A stretch of DNA of 64,000 nucleotides from Bacilli bacterium (GCA_017470115.1 JAFUEZ010000003.1:1-64000); one strand, 5' to 3'. Shown: positions 34,425 through 43,791, numbered from the stretch's first letter. Numbers and translations are program-made. Notes: a model not told the origin generated them from the sequence alone.

Positions 34425-35714
34425 ATGAAGAATAAATTAAAATTATTATTGTTCGTACCTGCTTTCTTATTATCAAGTTGTAATTTTACCTATAGTTATG
34501 TTGTTGCTGGTCTTGATGCTTCTTCAGGTAGCGGAGATGTCATCGATGATGGTATTGAAGATTCAGGAACATACGATATTAAGATTTGGGTAGATGATGC
34601 AATCGTTGATTTAACAAGAACTCAAGTTCAACAATTTGTTAATGATAATGGTACAAAATACAAAATCAATTTAACAATTGAACCTCAATCAGAAGGTAAC
34701 GCTGCTAGCTCAATGCTTCAAGACGTCACTGAAGGTGCAGACATTTTCGCATTTGCTCAAGACCAACTTGCACGTCTTAAAGTTGCTGGTGCTGTTGCTA
34801 AACTTAATTCAACATATTTGAATTTAGTTTCTGAAAGAAATAGTGAAGACTCAGTTAAAGCTGCAACAATTGGTTCATCAGTTTATGCATTCCCACTCAC
34901 TAACGATAACGGATATTTCTTATATTATGATAAGAGCGTTATTAGTGATGAAGATGCTAAAAGTGTGACAACCATCATGGCTAAATGTAAAGCAAAGAAT
35001 AAAACATTTAACTTCCCAGCAAGAGGAGATGGCTTCTATAGTGCAAGTTATTTCTTAGGTGCAGGATGTAAAACATCTTGGGATATTAATGAAGAAACCG
35101 GTGCATTTACTGCATACCATGATAATTTCCATGAAGCTAATGGTCTTAAAGCTGCAAAAGGTTTAAGAGAAGTTGCTGATAAATCTGTTGTTTCAACCGA
35201 TGCTATTGCTTCTAGACTTGGTGAAAGATCAGCAGCTCTTGTTTCAGGTATTTGGAATTATGAAGTTGCTAAGAATAGACTTGGTGATAACTTAGGTTGT
35301 GCAGAACTTCCATCATATACAGTTGATGGAGAAACAATCCATTTAGGAAGCTATGATGGATTTAAATTACTTGGTGTAAAACCTCAAGTAAATTCTAAAA
35401 AAGCTTCTGTTTGTAGAAAACTTGCCCTTTATTTGACAAGTGAAACCTGCCAAACAGAAAGATTTAATACAGTTTCTTGGGGTCCTACAAACGTTAAATC
35501 ATCTCAAGAAGAAGCAGTTGTTAATCATCCAGGTTTAGCAGCACTTGCTAAACAACATGAATACGCAACAATTCAATCACAATGTCCAGGTACTTGGTAT
35601 TTACATTTAGCTACAACAGCTAAAGCGATTGAAACTTCTTCAACAGATGCTCAATTACAAGCCATTTTGACAAATTACAAAAATGGTTTGCCTGACTTAT
35701 TATCAGATGATTAA
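34425..35714 (+). CDS. Maltodextrin-type ABC transporter substrate-binding lipoprotein
   Basis: A 429-residue lipoprotein (lipobox LSSC near residue 19) of the family 1 solute-binding fold: a first beta strand DIKIWVDD, GADIFAFAQDQLARL as the hinge-side motif, and SAALVSGIWNYEVAK in the C lobe. MalF, MalG and ATPase genes follow immediately. It delivers malto-oligosaccharides released by the neighbouring glycosidases. The short acidic spacer after the lipobox matches a membrane tether. RBS GAAAGGAGGAAATT. Confidence 0.88.
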   Translation: MKNKLKLLLFVPAFLLSSCNFTYSYVVAGLDASSGSGDVIDDGIEDSGTYDIKIWVDDAIVDLTRTQVQQFVNDNGTKYKINLTIEPQSEGNAASSMLQDVTEGADIFAFAQDQLARLKVAGAVAKLNSTYLNLVSERNSEDSVKAATIGSSVYAFPLTNDNGYFLYYDKSVISDEDAKSVTTIMAKCKAKNKTFNFPARGDGFYSASYFLGAGCKTSWDINEETGAFTAYHDNFHEANGLKAAKGLREVADKSVVSTDAIASRLGERSAALVSGIWNYEVAKNRLGDNLGCAELPSYTVDGETIHLGSYDGFKLLGVKPQVNSKKASVCRKLALYLTSETCQTERFNTVSWGPTNVKSSQEEAVVNHPGLAALAKQHEYATIQSQCPGTWYLHLATTAKAIETSSTDAQLQAILTNYKNGLPDLLSDD

Positions 35715-35725
35715 GGAGGTTTAGC

Positions 35726-37213
35726 ATGAAACAATATTCAGATTTAGAATTATTGAGATTAAGCCGCTCCCAAAAGTTTGGTTATAAAGTTGGCTTGTTC
35801 TTTAAAAGAATTCCTCTTTGGTTCAAGAATTTAGGAATCAAGATTTGGGGATTCATTAAAGGAATTGGATTAGGAATCTTTAATTGGTTCAAGACAATCA
35901 TCATGACATTCATTCAAGGTGATTGGAAAACAAAAGTTTCTTACTTTGTAATGGGATTTGGAAGCATTGCTCGTGGACAAATCTTAAGAGGAATAATATT
36001 TGCTTTATTCGAAGTAGTATTTATCTTGTACATGGTTTTCTTTGGTGGTCATTATTTATCAAGGCTTTATATTCTTGGTGAAGTTGAATCAGCAGTTGAT
36101 GCAGAATCAGGAACTATCGTATATGGAGAAAACTCATTTAATATTTTGCTTTATGGTGTTTTGACATTATTCTTCATTGTGGCTTTCATTTACACATGGA
36201 ACCTCAATATTAAGCAAAATAGAATTAGTGAACAAATTATTAAAGATAATAAGAAACTTGAAACTGCTCAAGATGATTTAAGAGCAATGGTAGATAAAGA
36301 ATTCCACAAGACACTTTTAGCTATTCCAACTATTGGTATCTTGATTTTCACAGTTTTACCAATCTTCTTCATGATTCTTGTTGCGTTTACAAATTATGAT
36401 GCAAATCACACCCCACCATTAAATTTATTTGGTTGGGTAGGATGGGATAACTGGGCTCAACTCTTTACTTGGACGAACTCAGATGGTGCATCATTCTCAA
36501 TGACTTTTGGTCAAATCTTACTTTGGACACTTATTTGGGCATTCTTTGCAACATTCTCTAACTACTTTATAGGTATGTTGATTGCTATGCTCATTAATAA
36601 AAAAGGAATCAAGTTAAAGAAGCTTTGGAGAACCGTGTTAGTTTTCTCAATTGCTATCCCACAATTTATTTCACTTTTATTCGTGTCTAACATGTTCAAA
36701 ACTGATGGTATTATTAATGGAATTTTAGGTACCCACATTGATTTCTGGGGTAATGCAATTCTTGCTCGTATCACAGTTATTGTTATTAATCTTTGGATTG
36801 GTGTTCCTTACTTAATGCTTGTTGTCACTGGTATTTTGATGAATATCCCTGCAGATCTTTATGAATCTGCAAATATTGATGGTGCAAATCCATGGCAACA
36901 ATATTCAAAGATTACCTTACCTTACATGTTATTTATTACTGGTCCATACCTCTTAACGAGCTTTACTGGTAATATGAATAACTTCAATGTTATTTATCTT
37001 CTTACTGGTGGTGGACCTAACGTTCAAGAATACTATGGAAACGCAGGTAAAACAGACTTGCTTATTACATGGTTGTTCTCACTTGCGGTTAATGATAGTA
37101 ACTACAAGTTAGCGGCAGTTATTGGTATCATGGTCTTTATTGTTGTTGCCGTACTCTCACTTGTCGTTTATAACATTATCCCAAGTACACGTAATGAGGA
37201 GGAGTTCCAATAA
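35726..37213 (+). CDS. malF: Maltodextrin ABC transporter permease (MalF-like)
   Basis: A 495-residue membrane protein. The N-terminal 80 residues hold amphipathic helices (IWGFIKGIGLGIFNWFKT) before the first true membrane helix, an extension beyond ordinary MalF. About eight membrane segments follow. The EAA-type loop that docks the ATPase reads ESANIDGANPWQQYSKITLP (near residue 405). It pairs with MalG, whose ATG starts one base after this stop. RBS AAGGAGGTTTAGC. Confidence 0.9.
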   Translation: MKQYSDLELLRLSRSQKFGYKVGLFFKRIPLWFKNLGIKIWGFIKGIGLGIFNWFKTIIMTFIQGDWKTKVSYFVMGFGSIARGQILRGIIFALFEVVFILYMVFFGGHYLSRLYILGEVESAVDAESGTIVYGENSFNILLYGVLTLFFIVAFIYTWNLNIKQNRISEQIIKDNKKLETAQDDLRAMVDKEFHKTLLAIPTIGILIFTVLPIFFMILVAFTNYDANHTPPLNLFGWVGWDNWAQLFTWTNSDGASFSMTFGQILLWTLIWAFFATFSNYFIGMLIAMLINKKGIKLKKLWRTVLVFSIAIPQFISLLFVSNMFKTDGIINGILGTHIDFWGNAILARITVIVINLWIGVPYLMLVVTGILMNIPADLYESANIDGANPWQQYSKITLPYMLFITGPYLLTSFTGNMNNFNVIYLLTGGGPNVQEYYGNAGKTDLLITWLFSLAVNDSNYKLAAVIGIMVFIVVAVLSLVVYNIIPSTRNEEEFQ

Positions 37214-37214
37214 G

Positions 37215-38084
37215 ATGGAAAAGAAACCAAAGATGGTATCGATGTCAAAAAGACGTCGTACAGTTAATATAATTTCTTATATTACGCTCGCTTTAATTTC
37301 AATTGTTTGGATCCTTCCATTCATATTCTTATTACTCAAATCATTTGATGTTGGAAACCCAGGTGTTACAGGTTATGTTTTCCCAGAACAATGGGGATTT
37401 GATAATTACATTTATCTATTCTCAGCAGAAACTAACTTCTTACAATGGTATTTCAACACATTCATTATTGCTTTATTTGTTTGTGTCATTCAAACAGCAA
37501 TGCAATTCATGATGAGTTACGTTTTATCTAGATTTAGATTTAAATTACGTAAACCATTAATGAACATCATGTTAGTCCTTGGCATGTTCCCTGGATTCTT
37601 AACAATGATCGTTTTATATCAAATCTTAAAAACATTTGGATTGACTGGTGATAATGCTGTCCCAGGTTTAATTCTTGTTTATTGCGCATCTAGTGGTATG
37701 GGCTATTACGTATCAAAAGGCTTCTTAGATACGCTTCCAAAATCACTTGATGAAGCAGCCTTAGTTGATGGAGCGACAAGAGCACAAATCTTTATTAAAG
37801 TTATCTTGCCACTTTGTAAACCAATATTAATCTATACTGTTTTAACTTCCTTCATGGGACCTTGGGGAGACTTCGTCTTCGCGTATACGGTCTCACTTGG
37901 TAGTCAAGCAGGTATGAACGTTGCAGCAGGTCTTAATTCTTGGTTAAGTGCTGCAAATATCGGTGCACACTTCGCGCATTTCTGTGCTGGTGGTGTCATC
38001 GTTGCAATTCCAGTAATGGTCTTATTCTTGTTCTTACAAAAATACTATGTTGAAGGCGTTACTGGTGGTGCTGTTAAAGGATGA
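37215..38084 (+). CDS. malG: Maltodextrin ABC transporter permease (MalG-like)
   Basis: A 289-residue permease with six membrane helices and the EAA loop DEAALVDGATRAQIFIKVIL. The ATG at 37215 with upstream GAGGAGG is preferred to an in-frame start at 37122 inside malF. It forms the channel with MalF and is driven by the ATPase at 38095. Confidence 0.9.
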   Translation: MEKKPKMVSMSKRRRTVNIISYITLALISIVWILPFIFLLLKSFDVGNPGVTGYVFPEQWGFDNYIYLFSAETNFLQWYFNTFIIALFVCVIQTAMQFMMSYVLSRFRFKLRKPLMNIMLVLGMFPGFLTMIVLYQILKTFGLTGDNAVPGLILVYCASSGMGYYVSKGFLDTLPKSLDEAALVDGATRAQIFIKVILPLCKPILIYTVLTSFMGPWGDFVFAYTVSLGSQAGMNVAAGLNSWLSAANIGAHFAHFCAGGVIVAIPVMVLFLFLQKYYVEGVTGGAVKG

Positions 38085-38094
38085 GGAATAAATT

Positions 38095-39390
38095 ATGGCA
38101 AGAGTAAAAATTACCAATGTAAAGAAAATCTATTCTGGCAACGTTGTTGCAGTTCATGATTTCAATTTAGACATTGCAGATAAAGAATTTATTGTTTTCG
38201 TTGGACCTTCAGGATGTGGAAAATCAACCACACTTAGAATGGTCGCTGGACTTGAAGATATTAGTGAAGGTACAGTTGAAATTGATGGAGAAGTCGTTAA
38301 CGATTTGCAACCAAAAGATCGTCACATTTCAATGGTTTTCCAAAACTATGCTCTTTATCCACATTTAACTGTTTACGAAAACATGGCTTTCCCACTTCGT
38401 TTAGATAAAAATATTAGACACTATGAATTAAGCGAAGAAGAAAGAGCAGCTGATGAGAAAAAATTGGCTGAATTACAAAAAGACCCAGTAAAAAATGCTA
38501 AAAAGATAGCTCAAGTCGAAGAAGAACTCGAAAAAGGTAAAGCCGTCAAAGGTTATACAAATGATCAAATCTATGAAAAAGTTACTTCAGCAGCAAAAGT
38601 TTTAGGCATCACACAATATTTAACTCGTAAACCAAAAGCACTTTCTGGTGGTCAACGTCAAAGAGTCGCTATTGGTAGAGCTATGGTTAAAGATTGTAAA
38701 GTGTTCTTAATGGATGAACCTTTAAGTAACTTAGATGCTAAACTTCGTAACCAAATGAGAGCTGAGATTATTCTTTTAAGAAAGAGAATCAATACAACAT
38801 TTATTTACGTTACTCACGATCAAACTGAAGCTATGACACTTGGTGATAGAATTGTTTGTATGAAAGATGGTTATATCATGCAAGTTGGCACACCAACAGA
38901 ACTTTTCGATATGCCAGCTAACCTTTTCGTAGCTCAATTTATTGGTGCTCCAATGATGAATACAATTAAAACCAACCTTTATTCAAAAGGTGGCAAATAT
39001 TTTGTTAAAGTCTTTGGACATGAACTTGAAGTCACTGGTGAAAAGGGTGAAATGCTTAAAAAACGTAACACACCTGATAGAGAAATCAATTTAGGTGTTA
39101 GACCTGAACATATTACATTTGCTAGAGATAAAGGTTCAAATTCATTCCCTGTTACCATCGAAGTTAATGAAATGATGGGTAGTGAATATCACTTACATGT
39201 TGTTACAGAAGATGGCACAAAATTAGTTGTTAGAATTCCTACAATTAATTTAAGCGAATCCGAAAGAGAAGGCATGGTTATGGGTAATAAAATTAATGTT
39301 ACCTTCGAAGGCAAAGCAATGCATTTCTTCGATTTAGAAACTGAACGTAATATTTTAGTTGATCAAGAGAACGCTCCAGAAATTAAGTAG
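38095..39390 (+). CDS. msmX: Sugar ABC transporter ATPase with an inserted helical segment
   Basis: A 431-residue MsmX/UgpC-type ATPase, about 60 residues longer than usual. Walker A GPSGCGKST, Q-loop VFQNYALYP, signature LSGGQRQR, Walker B LMDEPLSNLDAK and H-loop THDQTEA are all present. The extra length is a charged helical insert at about residues 104-160 (EEERAADEKKLAELQKDP...) between the Q-loop helices and the signature. A C-terminal regulatory TOBE domain (NLGVRPEHI) is kept. It energises MalFG. The insert may bind a regulator; that is speculative. Confidence 0.9.
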   Translation: MARVKITNVKKIYSGNVVAVHDFNLDIADKEFIVFVGPSGCGKSTTLRMVAGLEDISEGTVEIDGEVVNDLQPKDRHISMVFQNYALYPHLTVYENMAFPLRLDKNIRHYELSEEERAADEKKLAELQKDPVKNAKKIAQVEEELEKGKAVKGYTNDQIYEKVTSAAKVLGITQYLTRKPKALSGGQRQRVAIGRAMVKDCKVFLMDEPLSNLDAKLRNQMRAEIILLRKRINTTFIYVTHDQTEAMTLGDRIVCMKDGYIMQVGTPTELFDMPANLFVAQFIGAPMMNTIKTNLYSKGGKYFVKVFGHELEVTGEKGEMLKKRNTPDREINLGVRPEHITFARDKGSNSFPVTIEVNEMMGSEYHLHVVTEDGTKLVVRIPTINLSESEREGMVMGNKINVTFEGKAMHFFDLETERNILVDQENAPEIK

Positions 39391-39408
39391 TGGAAGGAGA
39401 AAAGTTAG

Positions 39409-39807
39409 ATGAAGAAACTTGATAAAAAACAATTAAGAACGCTTGCTTATGTAGGCATTATTGGTGTATTAGGAATTGCTTCTATAACTCTTTTCACTGT
39501 TTCTAAATTTGAAAAAGCAAAATATCAAGCTTCAAACTCTGTTCAATTAGCTGCAACAAATAAGTTAAACCAATTAATTAAAGCAGATGCTAATGCTTTA
39601 ACTGATCAAAGTAGTAAATATTATGCTGCTGCAGTTTATTGGGATGAAGTCCAAACAATATTTACTGAAAAAACAAAAGCAAATTCACAAGCTTATATGG
39701 CAACCGCTATCCCAGCTTATGCATTTTCTCTTTCAACACTTATTGCTTTTGGTCTCATATTGAAGCATGCAGAAAAAGTAAAAGAAAAAGAAGAAAGCGT
39801 TGTTTAA
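39409..39807 (+). CDS. Small membrane protein at the end of the maltodextrin operon
   Basis: A 132-residue protein with two membrane helices (about 11-32 and 100-120) flanking an extracytoplasmic, alanine/asparagine-rich helical region and a short charged tail. Begins 18 bases after the ATPase and ends at a terminator, so it belongs to the operon. No homologous family is recognised by eye; it may be an accessory subunit of the importer. Confidence 0.55.
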   Translation: MKKLDKKQLRTLAYVGIIGVLGIASITLFTVSKFEKAKYQASNSVQLAATNKLNQLIKADANALTDQSSKYYAAAVYWDEVQTIFTEKTKANSQAYMATAIPAYAFSLSTLIAFGLILKHAEKVKEKEESVV

Positions 39808-39828
39808 AAGCATCACTTAAAAATATAA

Positions 39829-39855
39829 GAAGCAGAATGATTTCTGCTTTTTATT
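39829..39855 (+). terminator. Terminator of the starch/maltodextrin operon
   Basis: AAGCAGAA and TTCTGCTT around four bases, followed by TTTATTT. Confidence 0.85.
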
Positions 39856-39914
39856 TGGCTTAAATTTAAGGTAACTATGATAAAATAAAGATGTCTCATT
39901 AACAATATATGTAT

Positions 39915-40112
39915 CCAAGGGATGCATTATTGATCGACCCCTAGGGTCGCTTTTTCTTCCTTGGTAAAATATATAAGGATAGTCGCGGGACCTCTAAAAT
40001 ATATTTACTGCTAGACAGTCTGATTTTCATATTGAGGACGCGGCTTCCCTATTAAACGTTGTTTGTAGGATGAGGCGTCGACCTTCTATTTGAGATATTA
40101 CGTTAGGGAAGC
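39915..40112 (+). ncRNA. Candidate bridge RNA of the IS110 element
   Basis: Three consecutive hairpins, each with a large internal loop, fill the left end. A: CCAAGG (39915-39920) with CCTTGG (39959-39964), inner CGACCC/GGGTCG. B: CGCG-CCTC (39984-39994) with GAGG-CGCG (40034-40042), inner ACTG/CAGT. C: GCTTCCCTA (40043-40051) with TAGGGAAGC (40104-40112), inner AGG/CCT. Bridge RNAs of IS110 elements have the same layout of internal loops that pair with target and donor DNA. The strand and position (upstream of the transposase) fit. The guide sequences cannot be assigned without the empty site. Confidence 0.6.
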
Positions 40113-40156
40113 TAAGCGAATTGCCCAAAGTAACTATCCAAAAGGAGGTTTTATTT

Positions 40157-41371
40157 ATGCCTACTTATTTTGTGGGTATTGATGTCAGCAAGTTTAAGCA
40201 CACTTGTTGCATCATCAGCGAATACGGAGAAATAGTTAAAAAGAGTTTTGACTTCTCCAATTCTAAACAAGGATTTGATTCATTGATAGAAATATTTAAA
40301 TCAATTGATCAATCTGAATTATTATTTCAAATAGTGATGGAAGCAACTGGTCATTATCATGAATGTTTATTTAGATATTTAGTTGCTAATAATTATTTAG
40401 TCCAAATTAAAAACCCTGTCGTGATAGCGAGATTTAAACAATCTGAATATCTCGACAAGGCGAAGACTGATAACCTTGATGCACTTCTTATTGCCCGATA
40501 TGCATCAAAGCATCCATTCAGTCCATCTATGCTTAAATCATACAACATTGAAAGAATTAGGCGAATATCTAGAGCTAAATATTTTCTTTATCAGGACAAA
40601 GAAAGAACAATTAATCATCTTCATCGATATTTAGATGAATCTTTTCCAGAATTAATCCCTTTCTTAAGAAAAAGAGGAGATATTAAACGATATCAAGGTC
40701 GTAATTTCTTTGATTCAAAAACTACTTTGTGGTTTGTAGAGAACTTTCCATCCGCGAAGAAATTTTCTAATGCAAGAAGTGAAACAGCGGAGAAACTAAG
40801 GAGAATGTCAAAGGGAGCATTTTCTTTAATTAAATTCAGCGAACTTAGAAATATTGCTAAAAATTCTATTGGGGTTTCATTCCAAGAAACCGAAGAAATA
40901 ATAATCCAATTGGTACACGAACTTAGAAACATCCAAGAAAGGAACGACAAACTAGATGAACTTTTGGTTCCATTAATTGATGAAACAGCACCTAACTTAT
41001 TAACTGTTCCTGGAATCGGTTATCGTTTAGCGGGTCTACTTATTAGTGAAATAGGAGATGCGTCCCAATTTCCAAGTGCGGATAAGATAATTAAATTTGC
41101 AGGGCTAGATGTAAGAGTCTATCAATCTGGAACGATTGAAAAGCATGGGGCAATTAGAAAGAGAGGATCGCCTTTACTTAGATATGCTTTATTTCAAGCA
41201 GCGGAAAAAGCTCGTATTCATTGTCCTGAGATTGCAGAATTCTATTCAAAGAAAAAAGGCGAAGGAAAACATCCAATTTGTGCCTTAACTCATACAGCAA
41301 GAAAGATACTTCGAATTGTTTGGGCTTTATTAAAAACTGGGCAAAACTATAGTCAATCTATCTCTGATTAG
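40157..41371 (+). CDS. IS110-family transposase
   Basis: A 404-residue recombinase. The N-terminal RuvC-like DEDD domain is visible as GIDVSK, MEATGHY and KTDNLDALLIARY; the C-terminal Transposase_20 domain has VPGIGYRLAGLLISEIGD and the segment IRKRGSPLLRYAL, whose serine is the nucleophile in this family. A coiled-coil lies between. It appears intact. The ATG at 40157 with AAAGGAGGTTTTATTT is chosen over an upstream TTG. It would act with the bridge RNA upstream. Confidence 0.92.
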   Translation: MPTYFVGIDVSKFKHTCCIISEYGEIVKKSFDFSNSKQGFDSLIEIFKSIDQSELLFQIVMEATGHYHECLFRYLVANNYLVQIKNPVVIARFKQSEYLDKAKTDNLDALLIARYASKHPFSPSMLKSYNIERIRRISRAKYFLYQDKERTINHLHRYLDESFPELIPFLRKRGDIKRYQGRNFFDSKTTLWFVENFPSAKKFSNARSETAEKLRRMSKGAFSLIKFSELRNIAKNSIGVSFQETEEIIIQLVHELRNIQERNDKLDELLVPLIDETAPNLLTVPGIGYRLAGLLISEIGDASQFPSADKIIKFAGLDVRVYQSGTIEKHGAIRKRGSPLLRYALFQAAEKARIHCPEIAEFYSKKKGEGKHPICALTHTARKILRIVWALLKTGQNYSQSISD

Positions 41372-41461
41372 TGCTTAAATCAGTGAATATTTTAAAACTT
41401 TATCTTTGATATAGTCTTTTCGTCGTGGACTTTAAGAAAAAAATACTTGATAATTGTAGGT

Positions 41462-41926
41462 ATGAAAAAGAAACAAGAATTTATATTTTTATTTATCTCT
41501 ATTTTGCTTGCTTTATTATTTTTATTAACTGGATATTCATTAGTTAAAGTACTTTATCAAGAAGATTGGGAACATAATTTTGGCTTATATATTTTAGAAG
41601 CTATTTATTTAGTTTTACATTTTATTTTTATAGGAATTATTTTCTATTTAAATTTTAGAGCATATAAATTAGGACCTCAAATTTTACCAGGTTTAACCTT
41701 GGATAAAGATAATAAAATTATTAAAAAAACATCCATTTTAGCAGGGATTTTTGCTATTTTATTCTTTTTATTGGCTTTATATTGCTTTTTAATTACCTTA
41801 GGATTAGACCTTCCTTTAAGCAACTTTTTTGGTGGGCTATCTTATGATATTTATAATGGCGCATTACTTTTAACAGTTATTGCTTTTGAAATTTTTATAT
41901 ATCCTTTTACGATAAAAGAAAAATAA
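41462..41926 (+). CDS. Four-helix membrane protein, unknown
   Basis: A 154-residue, very hydrophobic protein with about four membrane helices and a basic N-terminus. No family recognised. The ATG at 41462 is preferred to a TTG five codons earlier. It is convergent with the AraC-type gene and shares a terminator with it. Its promoter region may have been altered by the IS110 insertion just upstream. Confidence 0.5.
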   Translation: MKKKQEFIFLFISILLALLFLLTGYSLVKVLYQEDWEHNFGLYILEAIYLVLHFIFIGIIFYLNFRAYKLGPQILPGLTLDKDNKIIKKTSILAGIFAILFFLLALYCFLITLGLDLPLSNFFGGLSYDIYNGALLLTVIAFEIFIYPFTIKEK

Positions 41927-41950
41927 AAAGCACTCGAGGTGCTTAATAAT
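41925..41950. terminator. Short convergent terminator
   Basis: AAGCAC pairs with GTGCTT over five bases; A-rich on one side and T/A-rich on the other, between two convergent genes. Confidence 0.45.
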
Positions 41951-42803
41951 ATTTTTTACGGAATTCTTTTGGAAGCTCTCCGTTTATTCGCTTAAATGCT
42001 TCGGTGAAAGTTGTTTCATTTTTATATCCAACCATTTTAGCAATTTCTTTTATAGATAACGATTTATCATAGAATAAACTCTTTGCTTCTGATAAACGCA
42101 ATCTATTAAGATGATTAATCGGAGTATCGTTCATAAATTGCTTAAATGATTTAGTAAAATAAGCAACAGAAAAACCTGAAAGAGCGGCTAAATCTTTAAT
42201 TGTTAAATCAGGATTTTTGAAATTATCATACATATAAAGAGCAATTGATTTCATTTTTGGGAAGTATCTTTTTTCTGGGCGTTTATCTGTATGACCAGTC
42301 ACTAAACCAAAATTAATTAAATAAGAAGCGATTAAATAAGTAATATTCAAAATTTCATCAGGAGTAGATAAAGGTGAGTTATTTAATCTTTGGAATGTTT
42401 TGATGTATTCAAGAAGCGAGATTCCAACATTAAATCTTGCATAGAAGAATTTATTTTGGAATCCAAATTTAGTTTTGATCTTGTCTAAATAATCTCTAGC
42501 GATAATAACTGAATAAAATTCTGAATTTTTGCTAACAGATTCAATTCCATGTCTAGAATATGGATTAATAGGGTAAACAAAGCCAACTTCACCGATGTAA
42601 TCAGCTTTTTCATAAAACATAAGTGGAATAGTTTTTAAAGGAATCAAAAACTCATAATCATCATGATTATGTCTAAAAGATTGTAAGTCTTCTCCATTAT
42701 CTTTAGATGAATACTCTGCTATTGAGATGTTTTCATTTCCAACGATAGAATTAAACTTATTTAATTCTTCTTCAGTTGGTGCGTGTGCTGCTCGACTAAT
42801 CAT
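41943..42803 (-). CDS. AraC-family transcription regulator
   Basis: A 286-residue regulator: N-terminal cupin-type sensor (HNHDDYEFLIPL) and C-terminal double helix-turn-helix (LTIKDLAALSGFSVAYFTKS and SIKEIAKMVGYKNETTFTEAF). Such proteins control carbohydrate-use genes. The start at 42803 is preferred to one 19 codons upstream because a -10-like TATCTT lies six bases before it, another apparently leaderless arrangement. No adjacent target is evident. Confidence 0.85.
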   Translation of the reverse strand: MISRAAHAPTEEELNKFNSIVGNENISIAEYSSKDNGEDLQSFRHNHDDYEFLIPLKTIPLMFYEKADYIGEVGFVYPINPYSRHGIESVSKNSEFYSVIIARDYLDKIKTKFGFQNKFFYARFNVGISLLEYIKTFQRLNNSPLSTPDEILNITYLIASYLINFGLVTGHTDKRPEKRYFPKMKSIALYMYDNFKNPDLTIKDLAALSGFSVAYFTKSFKQFMNDTPINHLNRLRLSEAKSLFYDKSLSIKEIAKMVGYKNETTFTEAFKRINGELPKEFRKKYY

Positions 42804-42972
42804 AATTTTAAGATAAAGCACACTTAAGAAAATAAAAATAAAAAAGTTTGTAGAATTCAAATTTATGTCAAAATATTCAAATTTTTAATCTAGAAAGTGC
42901 GTTTATTTGAATAATTGAGCATTTTTATCAAAATCATATTATTGGTATTGTCATAAAATAACATCTAGACAC

Positions 42973-43001
42973 TTGAATCTTGCTTAATAAATTTTTATAT
43001 T
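42973..43001 (+). promoter_or_regulatory. Promoter of tcdA, leaderless
   Basis: TTGAAT (42973-42978), a 17-base spacer and TATATT (42996-43001) end six bases before the ATG at 43008, with no Shine-Dalgarno sequence. Confidence 0.65.
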
Positions 43002-43007
43002 TTTGTT

Positions 43008-43724
43008 ATGGAAAATTATTTTAATCGCGAAGAATTAATTCTTGGTAAAGAAGCTCTAGAAATTCTAAAAGGTAAAAAAGTTGCAATTTTTGGAATTGGT
43101 GGAGTAGGAGGCTACGCTTTAGAAGCGCTTGTTAGAAGTGGTTTAGGAAATGTTGTTTTAATTGATAAAGATGAAGTGAGCGAAACGAATATTAATAGAC
43201 AAATAATTGCTACAACATCGACTATTGGAGAAGCAAAAGTTGATGTGGCTGAAAAGCGCATTAAAGATATCAATCCTAAAATTAATGTAAAAAAATATAA
43301 ATGTTTTTATCTTCCAGAAAATAGAAGCGAAATTGATTTTAGTGATTTTGATTATGTAATAGATGCAGTTGATACTGTTTCAGCAAAAATCGATATCATA
43401 TCAAGATGCAATGAATTAAATATACCTGTAATTTCTGCTATGGGAGCTGGAAATAAAATTGATCCTACAAAGCTAGTTGTTACAGATTTGTTTAAAACAA
43501 ATACTGATCCACTTGCAAAAGTAATGAGACATGAATTAAGAAAGCGTAAAATTAATAAACTTAAAGTAGTTTATTCAAAAGAAGAGCCTAAAGAAATTGA
43601 CGAATCTTTGATATTAAAAGAAGAGAAAGAAAAAAAGAGAGTACCTGGATCAACCGCATTTGTCCCATCAGTAATGGGAATTATCCTAGCCTTTGAAGTT
43701 GTTAAAGATTTGTTATCCTTATAA
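43008..43724 (+). CDS. tcdA: tRNA threonylcarbamoyladenosine dehydratase
   Basis: A 238-residue E1-like enzyme (ThiF/MoeB fold). The ATP-binding loop is FGIGGVGGYALEALVRSG, the conserved R is in NINRQI, and DAVDTVSAKIDII matches the TcdA type. It cyclises t6A in tRNA to ct6A with ATP. The tsa genes making t6A are in the same window at 61943-64000, which supports the assignment. It is preceded by a leaderless promoter. Confidence 0.85.
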   Translation: MENYFNREELILGKEALEILKGKKVAIFGIGGVGGYALEALVRSGLGNVVLIDKDEVSETNINRQIIATTSTIGEAKVDVAEKRIKDINPKINVKKYKCFYLPENRSEIDFSDFDYVIDAVDTVSAKIDIISRCNELNIPVISAMGAGNKIDPTKLVVTDLFKTNTDPLAKVMRHELRKRKINKLKVVYSKEEPKEIDESLILKEEKEKKRVPGSTAFVPSVMGIILAFEVVKDLLSL

Positions 43725-43764
43725 AATAACCTTGCAAAATCTCATTATTTTATATAAATAATGA
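43723..43764 (+). repeat. Dispersed motif plus perfect hairpin in the tcdA spacer
   Basis: AACCTTGCAAAATCTC (43728-43743), a copy of the dispersed motif, overlaps a perfect hairpin TCATTATTT (43742-43750)/AAATAATGA (43756-43764). Confidence 0.5.
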
Positions 43765-43791
43765 TTCAGATTATGTATAATTAATTTTAGT

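Larger units (their letters stand above)
39890..41430 (+). mobile_element. IS110-family insertion sequence
   Basis: An IS110-type transposase gene is preceded by about 250 bases of conserved-looking, highly structured non-coding DNA (left end) and followed by about 60-80 bases before the next gene. No inverted repeats or target duplications are seen, as expected for this family. The ends given are approximate: left after the operon terminator, right before the membrane protein at 41462. The element separates the starch operon from an unrelated small membrane gene. Confidence 0.65.

Noticed and set aside
37122-37214. Earlier in-frame start for the MalG-like permease
   Set aside because: It would overlap malF by 92 bases with no RBS, while ATG 37215 has GAGGAGG at the right distance.
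39850-41384. Shared GCTTAAAT before and after the IS110 transposase as a target duplication
   Set aside because: IS110 elements do not normally duplicate targets, and an eight-base AT-rich match is expected by chance over these lengths.
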